NCBI RefSeq assembly: GCF_010092445.1
Contig: NZ_CP048031.1
Location: 1,364,001-1,428,000, forward strand
DNA length: 64,000 bases
Reading direction: 5' to 3'
Source: Shewanella sp. Arc9-LZ
Lineage (GTDB): Bacteria; Pseudomonadota; Gammaproteobacteria; Enterobacterales; Shewanellaceae
Of this stretch, positions 10,378 through 19,290 are shown one piece after another; within the stretch, counting starts at the first letter, position 1; each line of letters opens with the position of its first letter. The notes below the pieces were generated by a model. That model was given only the letters and a program-made list of their open reading frames with translations. It had not been told where the DNA came from and did not search any database. The position numbers and the translations under genes were made by a program.

Positions 10378-12146
10378 GTGAGCTTCCTAAGGGATGGTCT
10401 TTAGCTAATTTGTCTGAAATTCTTTCTGAAGATGGAATTATATCTGATGGTGATTGGGTCGAATCAAAAGATCAGGACACTAACGGTGAGGTGAGATTAA
10501 TACAGCTTGCTGATATTGGCGACGGTATTTTCCTAAATAAATCTGATCGTTTTATGAATGATGAACAGACTACGAGGCTTCGTTGTACCTTTTTAAGGGA
10601 GGGAGATGTGCTAATCGCACGAATGCCAGATCCACTTGGACGTGCTTGTCTTTTCCCCTGTTTAGCAAATGACGCTGTCACAGTCGTTGATGTATGTTTA
10701 GTTCGCTTTACAGAACAGTCAGCATTGATAAATAAATTATTTATGTACTGGGTGAATTCGCCCCAGATACGTAATTTAATTGATATGCAGGCATCTGGTT
10801 CTACACGTCGTAGAATAACCAGAAAGAAACTGGCTTTATTCAATTTTCCTATACCTCCTTTAAACGAACAAATTCGCATTGCTGACAAACTCGATTCGAT
10901 TTTAGCCAAAGTCGATCAAGCCCAAGCGCGCCTTGAAAAAATCCCCCATATCCTAAAACGTTTCCGCCAATCCGTCCTCGCCGCCGCCACGTCGGGTGAG
11001 TTAACTAGAGAGTGGCGTGGGAAAGATGAGAGTTTTGAAACGGAGATACCAGATTTTTTCATCCCAATTGAATGGAAATATTCAAATATTGAAGAGATTG
11101 GTGTTGTTAAGGGAGGCAAGAGACTCCCAAAGGGAGAAGTGCTAACAGAAGTTGATACCGGCCTTCCATATATAAGAGCAGGGCAATTAAAAAATGGAAC
11201 CGTTATCCAAGGCGATAATGCCAGGAACAAACAAATGTTCCTACAGCCCGAAACTCAGGCGCAGATAAAAAGATATACAGTAAATGAAGGTGATGCGTAT
11301 TTGACCATTGTCGGTGCATCTATTGGCGATGCGGGCATTATACCTAAAGCTCTACACTTAGCTAATTTGACAGAAAATGCTGCGAAAATTACTGATTTAA
11401 AAAGCTTGATTAACACTAGTTTTTTATCACTTTGGCTTAGAAGTGAAAAGTTGCAACAATTAATTCAATTAGAGATTAAATCCGGCGCTCAAGGAAAACT
11501 TGCATTAAAAAGAATAAATACTTTGCCTGTTCCACTACCACCTTTAGATGAACAAAAAGAAATTGTACGCCGTGTTGAGGTGTTATTTTCTTATGCGGCA
11601 AATGTTGAAAAAAACTATCAAGAAATGAAATCAAGGGTTGATCGCTTAACCCAATCGGTACTGGCGAAAGCTTTTCGAGGCGAATTGGTGCCACAAGATT
11701 CAAATGATGAACCAGCGAGTGAATTACTGAAACGTATTAAGTTTTCAGAAGTTGAGAGTAAACCAAAGAAAAAAGCTTCACCAAAACGAATAGCCGCTAC
11801 AACAACTGAACCCAAAATCACTAAACAAGTTGCTACTAAGTTATCCGAACAGTTTGAAGAAACTTTTAATGTTGATTTGGATGCTGAAAAGCATGAAGCA
11901 ACCGATAGTTTGCGAACCCGTTATCAGTCTGAGATTAGAAAAGCACAAGATTCACTACTTGATGCAAAGTTCAGTGTTGAGCAATTTCGCTCAGTGACTG
12001 AATTTAAGGGTGACTACGAGGCTTTAAAGGCGTTGATCATGAATTTGTTAAAAGGTATCTCAGGTATAAGTGAACCTATCCTAGAGATTGAGAGTTGGGA
12101 CGAAAAAAGTGGTGATTATTTGATGCGCTTGGTTGATCAAAAATGA
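10374..12146 (+). CDS. hsdS: Type I specificity subunit (HsdS) with a long C-terminal tail
   Basis: A 590-residue protein with two target-recognition half-subunits separated and followed by the conserved helices: FPIPPLNEQIRIADKLDSIL with LKRFRQSVLAAATSGELT, and again PVPLPPLDEQKEIVRRVEVL with LTQSVLAKAFRGELVPQ. Two different recognition domains imply a bipartite target. HsdS proteins usually stop soon after the second helix (about 400-450 residues); here some 150 residues follow (lysine-rich linker at about 460-490, then a helical segment DSLRTRYQSEIRKAQDSL and a short C-terminal domain). GTG start overlapping hsdM; the stop overlaps the next gene by 4 bp (ATGA). Confidence 0.93.
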   Translation: MSELPKGWSLANLSEILSEDGIISDGDWVESKDQDTNGEVRLIQLADIGDGIFLNKSDRFMNDEQTTRLRCTFLREGDVLIARMPDPLGRACLFPCLANDAVTVVDVCLVRFTEQSALINKLFMYWVNSPQIRNLIDMQASGSTRRRITRKKLALFNFPIPPLNEQIRIADKLDSILAKVDQAQARLEKIPHILKRFRQSVLAAATSGELTREWRGKDESFETEIPDFFIPIEWKYSNIEEIGVVKGGKRLPKGEVLTEVDTGLPYIRAGQLKNGTVIQGDNARNKQMFLQPETQAQIKRYTVNEGDAYLTIVGASIGDAGIIPKALHLANLTENAAKITDLKSLINTSFLSLWLRSEKLQQLIQLEIKSGAQGKLALKRINTLPVPLPPLDEQKEIVRRVEVLFSYAANVEKNYQEMKSRVDRLTQSVLAKAFRGELVPQDSNDEPASELLKRIKFSEVESKPKKKASPKRIAATTTEPKITKQVATKLSEQFEETFNVDLDAEKHEATDSLRTRYQSEIRKAQDSLLDAKFSVEQFRSVTEFKGDYEALKALIMNLLKGISGISEPILEIESWDEKSGDYLMRLVDQK

Positions 12147-13642
12147 AGCTAATCAGCCTACAGTACAGTGACCCAGCAAATTCATTGCAGGCTTATGATT
12201 TTAATTTTGACAATGATCGTCACGAATCAAATGCGCTCGAGCCTCTGTGTTTTGTTGGGTTAAACGGTTCTGGTAAGTCCAAGTTGCTGGAAATATTAGC
12301 AAAGATTTTTTTTGAGCTGGATAAACTGTGGCGCAACACCAACAAAACGAAGCCTACGGTAAGTGCAAATTTCCGTTTTGAGTATCATCTATTACCATCA
12401 CGAAAATACAAAGAGGTAATAATCGAAGGGCGTGTTGGTAAACCTCTGATAGTTAGGGCAGATGGTAATGTATTAGAATCGGAAGCTCTGGAGTCTGTGA
12501 TGCCATCAAATATTGTTGGCTACTCATCAGGTCATAACGAGACGATTAGCACACTGTTTCACGAACTTCGCGAACGGGAGTTTGGCCGAGTGCTTAAGGA
12601 AGTTAATGAGGGGGATAAAGGCCGCAGGAAGCTTTCTCGCACATTGTTTCTTGACCGCGATTCGACCAAGCTACTTTTACTTACAGCGTATATTTTTTCT
12701 GGTAAAAATGGTCGCGATGGTCTTCCGAGTGTTCAGTCATCAAATAAATTATTAAAAACTTTTGCCGATTTTATCCGATTAAAGCAATTGACGTCGTTCC
12801 AAATAGTTATTGATACAGATTCAGGACGAATAATTCTTTCACAGCCTATGGAACAAGTGTTAGAAAGGCTGAAGCGATGCGCGTTAATGATTAATAGTAA
12901 TGAAAAAGGGAAAGATCGAATTTACGAAATGGATTTCTTACTGTGTGAGCAAAGCAAAAAGGCATTTGTTAAAGAGTTTGGGACGGCTCAAGATTTCTTT
13001 GAGCAACTTTATGAGCTTTATAGTTTAAATCTAATTTCTAGTAGCAAGAACAAAACTCACCAAGTGTTTAGTATCCCTGAACGTGAATTGAAAGTATTAA
13101 TTAAGAGCCCTGATGCAGAAACGGAATATTTGAATCTAAGTGATGGCGAACATCAATTTATTCAAGTGTTTACATCATTAGCATATTTTGCAAAGCAAGA
13201 TTCTATTTTCTTATTAGATGAGCCTGAAAGCCATTTCAACCCTGCTTGGAGAGCCAAATTTGTCCTCGTAATGGAGGATTTGCTTACTGCCAAGCAAAAG
13301 AGTTCCGAGTTTTTAATATCAACCCATTCGCCATACCTTGTCTCAGCATGTAAAAGTAAAAACGTAACGATATTCAAAAGAGACAATGGAAAAATATTAT
13401 GCTCTCAACCCAAAAAAGAAACATATGGTGGCACATTCGATAGCTTGCTTAAAGAATTATTTGAGGTAATCACCCCAATCTCAGAACACTCAAAAGCGTC
13501 AATAGAAAAAATTATAAAATCTGATGATGTTGAGAAAATGAAGCTAGCTTTGGCTTTTTTTGCAGAATCGCCAGATAAAAGAGATTTATACGAAGCAATT
13601 CTACGTCAAGGTGAAAGTTTAGAACTTCGAAAGGACGCCTAG
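12143..13642 (+). CDS. AAA/ABC-like ATPase, Septu PtuA-like, in the hsd operon
   Basis: A 499-residue ATPase of the SMC/Rad50-like AAA_21 type used in many defence systems. Walker A is GLNGSGKS at 39-46, a signature-like LSDGEHQF follows, then Walker B IFLLDEPESHFNPAW and a switch STHSPYLVSA. About 280 residues lie between Walker A and the signature without an obvious long coiled coil. There is no TOPRIM domain, so it is not a plain OLD nuclease. It overlaps hsdS by 4 bp and is followed 1 bp later by an HNH nuclease gene; this ATPase-HNH pairing is that of Septu (PtuA/PtuB). A restriction-associated accessory ATPase is the other reading. Confidence 0.8.
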   Translation: MKLISLQYSDPANSLQAYDFNFDNDRHESNALEPLCFVGLNGSGKSKLLEILAKIFFELDKLWRNTNKTKPTVSANFRFEYHLLPSRKYKEVIIEGRVGKPLIVRADGNVLESEALESVMPSNIVGYSSGHNETISTLFHELREREFGRVLKEVNEGDKGRRKLSRTLFLDRDSTKLLLLTAYIFSGKNGRDGLPSVQSSNKLLKTFADFIRLKQLTSFQIVIDTDSGRIILSQPMEQVLERLKRCALMINSNEKGKDRIYEMDFLLCEQSKKAFVKEFGTAQDFFEQLYELYSLNLISSSKNKTHQVFSIPERELKVLIKSPDAETEYLNLSDGEHQFIQVFTSLAYFAKQDSIFLLDEPESHFNPAWRAKFVLVMEDLLTAKQKSSEFLISTHSPYLVSACKSKNVTIFKRDNGKILCSQPKKETYGGTFDSLLKELFEVITPISEHSKASIEKIIKSDDVEKMKLALAFFAESPDKRDLYEAILRQGESLELRKDA

Positions 13643-13643
13643 A

Positions 13644-14711
13644 ATGCTGTATGGACTAAAAGCTATTGAAGACCATCCATGCTTCAAGATGCACGATTTG
13701 TTGGAGAATTTGTTCTTTGAATATGTATCAGATAAAGATTTCTCTGATGTTGTTTTTCGTAACATTTTTTCCAAAAAATATATTAATGGACATGGGAAGG
13801 CATTTAAAAAGTCATTGGATGACTTGGTTCACAGCCTGCCAACTAATAAAGCTAAGAAGCAAAAACTATATAGCCAATTCGTAAACAATAACTCAATCGA
13901 AGCTTTATGCTTAGAAAAAGGATTTATACCAGAAAGCTATATTCGATGGACTGATATTATAGGCGTAAGACTCAATGGTTTTTTATTAAATTGTTACGAG
14001 ACAAAGCTAGATCTTTCACCTTTCAAAAGGCCTGACAGTAGTCTCAAACCTACGCATAGTTTTTATCAGGAATTTATAATAAAGAATGGCGGTATATGCC
14101 CTTTTTGTGGCCTAAATGCTTATAAAAATGTATTCGGGTCAAGGCGTGAGGATTTGGATCATTACTTGTTCAAAGGGAAATATCCATTTGCTGCAGCAAA
14201 CATGTGGAATTTAGTACCTACTTGCTCTGAATGTAATCAGGATTACAAGAAAACTAAAGATGTCTTGTTTGATGCTGGAGTAAGAACCGAGGCTTATTAC
14301 CCTTATAGGAAGATTGGAGGAGTTAATTTAAAGGTTAATTTGAATATTGGTTTTGATAATAAAACGCCAGATGCCTGGAATATTCATATTACTCCTAAAA
14401 TTGCGGCAGAATTAAAACAGGTCGAAAACTGGGTTCGGATCTATGGGATAACTCGGAGATATAAAAATGAGATCGCGGCGGAACATGATAATTGGATAAT
14501 GACAGAATTGTTAGAAAGGGGGACCGTATTTGTAGACACAAATGGCTTTAGACGCTTCATGATATCAAGAGCTCGTGTGCACAAAAAGCTTTTTGAAAAA
14601 AAACTTGCTCCTAAGTCATTTTTGAAAACCTCTTTTTTTGTATTTGTTGCCCGCTATGCAGATGATGCATTCATCGGTAAGTACATGCTTCCATTCAACG
14701 CAGGCCTTTAA
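13644..14711 (+). CDS. HNH-domain nuclease, Septu PtuB-like
   Basis: 355 residues. A zinc-binding HNH module lies in the middle: CPFC with C152 and C155, D172-H173 (EDLDHYLFKGKYPF), N in MWNLVPTCSECNQDYK with the second cysteine pair. The first 145 and last 150 residues are unrecognised and largely helical. PtuB-type nucleases act on nucleic acid when released or activated by the partner ATPase. It starts 1 bp after the ATPase gene stops, so the two are surely co-expressed. Longer than many PtuB proteins, which supports a divergent variant. Target unknown. Confidence 0.75.
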   Translation: MLYGLKAIEDHPCFKMHDLLENLFFEYVSDKDFSDVVFRNIFSKKYINGHGKAFKKSLDDLVHSLPTNKAKKQKLYSQFVNNNSIEALCLEKGFIPESYIRWTDIIGVRLNGFLLNCYETKLDLSPFKRPDSSLKPTHSFYQEFIIKNGGICPFCGLNAYKNVFGSRREDLDHYLFKGKYPFAAANMWNLVPTCSECNQDYKKTKDVLFDAGVRTEAYYPYRKIGGVNLKVNLNIGFDNKTPDAWNIHITPKIAAELKQVENWVRIYGITRRYKNEIAAEHDNWIMTELLERGTVFVDTNGFRRFMISRARVHKKLFEKKLAPKSFLKTSFFVFVARYADDAFIGKYMLPFNAGL

Positions 14712-14717
14712 AGGAGT

Positions 14718-15605
14718 ATGGTTATTAATATAAAAAAACTGAAAATAGCAGACCTCGCCGGAATTGAATACTACGGAAGCGCAGGGATTACTGCCCGTTG
14801 TTTAACTGCGTTGACAATGGCGATTCAAGCTGGTGATGACGCCATATTAAGAGCCTTTTTGCTTTCAGACGTTGATAGCAGCTCGAAGTGCGGAACGCAT
14901 TGTTTTTTACTGTGGCCAGAATCTAGCGACCCAATAGTTATTAAATCTGGTTTTGCTTCAGGTTATCCTGGTGAAGGTCCAAGAGGACTATCCAGTGCGA
15001 TGCAGATCCTTATTCGTCACAATATCGATATTGAAGAATATGCTGTCGATGCAAGTTTTATCCAAAGAGCAGATAGCTCATGTTTGACACAATCCGATCT
15101 GGTGTTTATCGAGAAACTGCGACCAATTAGGCCCATTCGTTATTACGATTACATTTTGCTTAGAGATGATTTACGTTCGTACGATGACAATTTGGTCAAA
15201 TCGCTCTTTGTAAAAAACGTCCCATTCTCGCTTATTGATAACCGCATCATGGATCTGGCCATTGATCTGCAAAACAATCCAGATGCCAATCTAATGACAT
15301 GCTATCGACGCTTAGAAGACATTATCAGAAAGAGGACAGGTTTGGATGGTGAAAGTGGCTCCAAGTTATTTTCTCAGGCATTTCTTAGCAGTAATGCACC
15401 ACTGTATTGGCCTGAGTTACCTGAAGCAGAGGCAAAAGGTCGAGCCGCGCTTTTTACTGGTGTTTATATGGCCTATCGAAATAGCCGTGCACACAAAGAA
15501 AACTTAACAACGATCGATGATGCTATCAGAGAGTTTTTAATGATAAACCAATTGTTTATTCTTGAATTCGAAGCTCAAAAACAAGAAATCTTAGAATCTA
15601 ATTAA
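14718..15605 (+). CDS. TIGR02391-family (Hypoth_Ymh) protein
   Basis: 295 residues. The C-terminal third has the family pattern: YRRLEDIIRKRTGL, GSKLFSQAF, then AALFTGVYMAYRNSRAHKEN. The N-terminal two-thirds (with GYPGEGPRGLSSAMQILIRHN) I do not recognise. Such proteins are common beside R-M and other defence genes, but I know of no firm biochemical role. The AAGGAG site is only 1 bp from the ATG at 14718; a rare ATT at 14724 would be better spaced, so the true start is slightly uncertain. It follows the HNH gene by 6 bp. Confidence 0.65.
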   Translation: MVINIKKLKIADLAGIEYYGSAGITARCLTALTMAIQAGDDAILRAFLLSDVDSSSKCGTHCFLLWPESSDPIVIKSGFASGYPGEGPRGLSSAMQILIRHNIDIEEYAVDASFIQRADSSCLTQSDLVFIEKLRPIRPIRYYDYILLRDDLRSYDDNLVKSLFVKNVPFSLIDNRIMDLAIDLQNNPDANLMTCYRRLEDIIRKRTGLDGESGSKLFSQAFLSSNAPLYWPELPEAEAKGRAALFTGVYMAYRNSRAHKENLTTIDDAIREFLMINQLFILEFEAQKQEILESN

Positions 15606-15687
15606 ACACAGGAAGTTTAAATCTGCTCTAACTTAAAGTTTAAGATTTTAAAGTCCTTTAGGTTTGATGTGGGTTAATGAGGTACTA

Positions 15688-17883
15688 ATGGCTAGGTATT
15701 GTGGTGACAGAAACTCAGAATTACTTATTGCAAATGCAAGAAGGTTTAAAGAAACGTGCTTAGTTCAAGGTAAATCACTATTTACGAACGAGGTGGTTTG
15801 GACCGGTGAAAACTGTAATGAACTTATCATTAATTTTGTTAATAAGCCTGATGCTGGTAATGGTGATTTTTTTGAAAAATTAGAAACTCAGCTAGTTACC
15901 ACATCAGCTAATGCTAAAGTACTCGCGGCAGAAATGCTGTGGTTGATGTTCCTATGTCCTAGTAACACTGGACCAGAATCAAAACGAGTAAGTATCGAGA
16001 GAGTATTTGCTTGGAGTGGGTTACAAATGACTCCAGCATTAAAAGATGAATATCTCTCAGATCATTCATTAACAGGTATTGGTAGTGCAGGAACGGCTTA
16101 TAATACTGGTCGTTGGCGTGAGTTAGTTTATTTAATGCGTTTCACAGCAGCATTCTTGAAGTTAAATAAACAAGAAAAAATAGATTTACTGAGTGATCAT
16201 CTTCGTTTTTCAGAATGGCTAGAACAATTGCCTGAAAATGAAAGTCGCCAATTGCGCCATATGCTCCTATTTTTATTCTTCCCTGATTTTAACGAACGTA
16301 TTTTTGGCAATACAGACAGATGCTCAATTTTAGTTAGCCTTACTGACATCACCAAAAGCCAATATAACAAAATGAAATGCCGTGAAAGAGATGCCGCGCT
16401 GTTAACGTTGCGTCAAAAGTTTGAGCAGAAGTTTGATACTGCTGAAATTGATTACTATGCGGAACCATTAAGCACAATTTGGAAGAATGCAGGCACTGAT
16501 GCTGTTAGTCATGTAAAGGAGTCTAAAGAGGATTACATTGTGAGCAAACAATCAGCCATCAGCTTAAATCAAATCCTTTATGGCCCACCAGGTACTGGTA
16601 AAACTTACCACACCATTAACGAAGCGTTGGCAATTGTAGATCCAGAATCGTTGCAGGGTAATTTGTCTAGAGCCGAATTGAAATCTAAATTTGACCTATT
16701 TGTGTTATCAGGACAGATCGTTTTTACAACTTTTCATCAAAGCTTTAGCTATGAAGATTTTGTTGAGGGATTGAGGGCAGAATCTGAAAATGGCCAGTTA
16801 AATTATAAGGTCGAGTCTGGGATTTTTAAACAGATATGTGAACGTGCCAATGAAGGCGTAACCGAGACCGATGATCCTTTTGATCAAGCGCTAACTATTT
16901 TTACAGATGCTTTAGCCAGTCACGATGGCTTAATGACATTAAAGACGATTACAGGAAAAGAATTTGAGGTGGAGTATAGTGGTGGAAGCACGCTATTAGT
17001 TTATCCCAAAAGCAATAAATTACTAAAACAGGGCTATTCTGCCAGTCTGACTCTTGTAAGACAGTTATATCGAACAGGCAGTAAGAAAGGGATATATAAT
17101 CCATCTTATGTTGATGGTGTTCTTCGTTATTTAAAAAGCGATTGTGGTTTAAAAAATTATCTATCTCAATCACCCCATTCACCCGTTAAGCCGTTCGTAC
17201 TTATTATTGATGAAATTAATCGTGGCAATATTTCAAACATTTTCGGTGAGTTGATTACGCTGATTGAACGAAGTAAGCGTGCTGGTGGTATTGAGTCGCT
17301 GACAGTCAAATTACCTTACTCGAAAGAACCGTTTTCCGTTCCTTCTAATCTGCATATTATTGGCACTATGAATACTGCGGATAAATCATTGGCTCAAGTG
17401 GATATTGCGCTGCGTCGTCGTTTTGAATTTGTAGAAATGATGCCTAAACATGAGTTGCTTGAAGGTATTGTGATCGATGGCATTGATGTTGCGAAGATGC
17501 TTAAAACCATCAATCAGCGCATTGAGCTGCTATATGACCGTGAACATACTATTGGTCATAGCTTCTTTTTACCGTTAAAAGATGATAAATCCATTGGACG
17601 TTTGGCACGTATCTTTGAGCTAGAAATATTACCTTTGCTAGAGGAGTACTTCTTCGAAGATTGGGAGCGTGTTGGCCAAGTGCTTGGGGATCATTTTAAG
17701 AAGGCTAATCCAGAGTTAAAGTTTATTAAAGAGAAGTTTACTGGTACTGATACTGAACCTTCAGTATCAGAGCTGATGGGGAAAGACTGGGCGCAAGATG
17801 GTATTCGCCCATATAAGCGCAATATTGCTGTATTTACGAACTCAGAAGCGTACATAGGTATTTATGACTCGCCTCAAAAGTAG
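15688..17883 (+). CDS. mcrB: McrB-type AAA+ GTPase
   Basis: 731 residues from the chosen ATG at 15688, which has GAGG five bases upstream; ATG 15667 in the same frame is possible but poorly served. About 280 N-terminal residues precede the motor and should carry the modified-DNA recognition part; I do not recognise the fold. The motor has Walker A GPPGTGKT at 299-306, Walker B LIIDEINRGNISNIFGELI with D508-E509, and the McrB signature MNTADKS at 561 followed by ALRRRFEF. With McrC it forms the complex that cuts DNA carrying modified bases. 82 bp after the TIGR02391 gene. Confidence 0.9.
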   Translation: MARYCGDRNSELLIANARRFKETCLVQGKSLFTNEVVWTGENCNELIINFVNKPDAGNGDFFEKLETQLVTTSANAKVLAAEMLWLMFLCPSNTGPESKRVSIERVFAWSGLQMTPALKDEYLSDHSLTGIGSAGTAYNTGRWRELVYLMRFTAAFLKLNKQEKIDLLSDHLRFSEWLEQLPENESRQLRHMLLFLFFPDFNERIFGNTDRCSILVSLTDITKSQYNKMKCRERDAALLTLRQKFEQKFDTAEIDYYAEPLSTIWKNAGTDAVSHVKESKEDYIVSKQSAISLNQILYGPPGTGKTYHTINEALAIVDPESLQGNLSRAELKSKFDLFVLSGQIVFTTFHQSFSYEDFVEGLRAESENGQLNYKVESGIFKQICERANEGVTETDDPFDQALTIFTDALASHDGLMTLKTITGKEFEVEYSGGSTLLVYPKSNKLLKQGYSASLTLVRQLYRTGSKKGIYNPSYVDGVLRYLKSDCGLKNYLSQSPHSPVKPFVLIIDEINRGNISNIFGELITLIERSKRAGGIESLTVKLPYSKEPFSVPSNLHIIGTMNTADKSLAQVDIALRRRFEFVEMMPKHELLEGIVIDGIDVAKMLKTINQRIELLYDREHTIGHSFFLPLKDDKSIGRLARIFELEILPLLEEYFFEDWERVGQVLGDHFKKANPELKFIKEKFTGTDTEPSVSELMGKDWAQDGIRPYKRNIAVFTNSEAYIGIYDSPQK

Positions 17884-19177
17884 TGATGTTACCGTTAGAG
17901 AGTTTGCTCTTTTAACTAATGAGGGTGATGACAGGAGTATTGATTGTCACTCAATACCCAAGTCTGCGTTTGAGTGGCTGCTTGCTAATGGAGTAAGCAG
18001 TGGTGAAAAGCAGCGGGAGCTAGTTAAGGTTAAACGTTACGGTAAATCAATTGCGTTGCAGGTAGTTAACTTTGTTGGTGTGCTTGAAACGCCATGTAGA
18101 ACTCGCATAGAGATTTTACCTAAGACAACGACAGATGAATGCAATCCTGAAATAGCGCGTAAAATTTTGCTTAAAATGCTGGCTAGCGTAGATAAACTTA
18201 AATTAGAGGATTTTCAACAGTCACATTTACAGTTATTAAAACAACCTCTCTATGAAGTGTTGATTGCTTACTTTTTAAAGTCTGTCGCTAAGTTGGTAAA
18301 GCAAGGTATAAGAAGTGAGTACCAGCGTATAGAACGCGAGTCCTCATTTTTAAAAGGCCAGTTACTTGTTGCTAAGCAACTAAGACAGCGACCAGGGCGT
18401 CAGCATTACTTTCAAGTATCTCACGACATATATCACGCTAATCGCGCAGAAAACCGTTTATTACACTCATCTTTGAAACAAGTTTTTAAGTGGGCCAGAA
18501 CGAGTACAAATCAACGTCTAGCAAGAGAATTACTATTGGTATTTAGCGACATTAAAGAGTCTGCAGATTTTGTTCATGACTTTAGGCTTTGGACAGATAA
18601 CAGAAGCCTTGCACATTATCGGCCCCTTAAACCATGGTGCGAGCTTATTTTGAGCTATCAATCACCAGTGGCTATGGTTGGAAATAATAATGGTTTATCT
18701 TTTTTATTTCCGATGGAACAATTGTTTGAACGCTATGTAGCCAAGCAGCTAAAACGTCAGTTACCTACACATTTAAAGTTAAGAGAGCAGGTGTCTAGCC
18801 ACTGCTTAACCCACCATAACGGCAATGATTGGTTTAGGCTAAAACCTGACATTGTGGTTTATGATAAATCAAAAGTGGTTACTGTGATGGATACCAAGTG
18901 GAAGCTTCTTGATGCTTCACTTAATACGACAAAGCATAAGTACAACTTGAGTCAGTCAGATTTGTACCAGTTGTTTGCTTACGGTGAAAAATACCTGCAA
19001 GGCAAAGGTGAGCTTTATTTGATTTATCCCAAACATATTGGCTTTATTGAACCTCTGGCAAACTTCGAATTTAAACCAGGGTTAAGGCTGAATGTGGTGC
19101 CTTATGATCTTGAAACTGACCTTTGTTATTTGCCTGAGTTTGATTTGAGTTATTCACTCCCAAATAAGGCCTGTTAA
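17864..19177 (+). CDS. mcrC: McrC nuclease subunit
   Basis: 437 residues. N-terminal beta-rich region with RIEILPKT and the FLKGQLLVAKQLRQRP segment of McrC/LlaJI-type proteins, then a C-terminal PD-(D/E)xK nuclease with D329 (LKPDIVVY) and D343-T-K345 (MDTKWKLL). McrC stimulates the McrB GTPase and supplies the cleavage site. The ATG overlaps the end of mcrB by 20 bp, showing translational coupling. Intact. Modified-cytosine cleavage would complement the neighbouring type I system, which attacks unmethylated DNA. Confidence 0.9.
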   Translation: MTRLKSSDVTVREFALLTNEGDDRSIDCHSIPKSAFEWLLANGVSSGEKQRELVKVKRYGKSIALQVVNFVGVLETPCRTRIEILPKTTTDECNPEIARKILLKMLASVDKLKLEDFQQSHLQLLKQPLYEVLIAYFLKSVAKLVKQGIRSEYQRIERESSFLKGQLLVAKQLRQRPGRQHYFQVSHDIYHANRAENRLLHSSLKQVFKWARTSTNQRLARELLLVFSDIKESADFVHDFRLWTDNRSLAHYRPLKPWCELILSYQSPVAMVGNNNGLSFLFPMEQLFERYVAKQLKRQLPTHLKLREQVSSHCLTHHNGNDWFRLKPDIVVYDKSKVVTVMDTKWKLLDASLNTTKHKYNLSQSDLYQLFAYGEKYLQGKGELYLIYPKHIGFIEPLANFEFKPGLRLNVVPYDLETDLCYLPEFDLSYSLPNKAC

Positions 19178-19210
19178 ACAGCTTTAAATATTTAGAGAGG
19201 ATAATTATCC

Positions 19211-19288
19211 ATGGTTGGATTAGGTGATATAGAAGCCCATGGCAAAGTGAGTGTTGTTTATGTTGTTTATGTTGTTAAGGTAAATTAA
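19211..19288 (+). CDS. Possible 25-residue leader peptide before the CHAT gene
   Basis: ATG 19211 to TAA 19288, preceded by AGAGAGGATAATT, a plausible ribosome site about 10 bp away. The product ends in a hydrophobic run VSVVYVVYVVKVN encoded by two GTTGTTTAT copies. It stops 2 bp before the CHAT start codon, which could couple translation. Too short to judge by composition alone. Confidence 0.25.
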   Translation: MVGLGDIEAHGKVSVVYVVYVVKVN

Positions 19289-19290
19289 AA

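Noticed and set aside
10472..10909. Long minus-strand frame inside hsdS
   Set aside because: A shadow frame of a gene with clear HsdS features.
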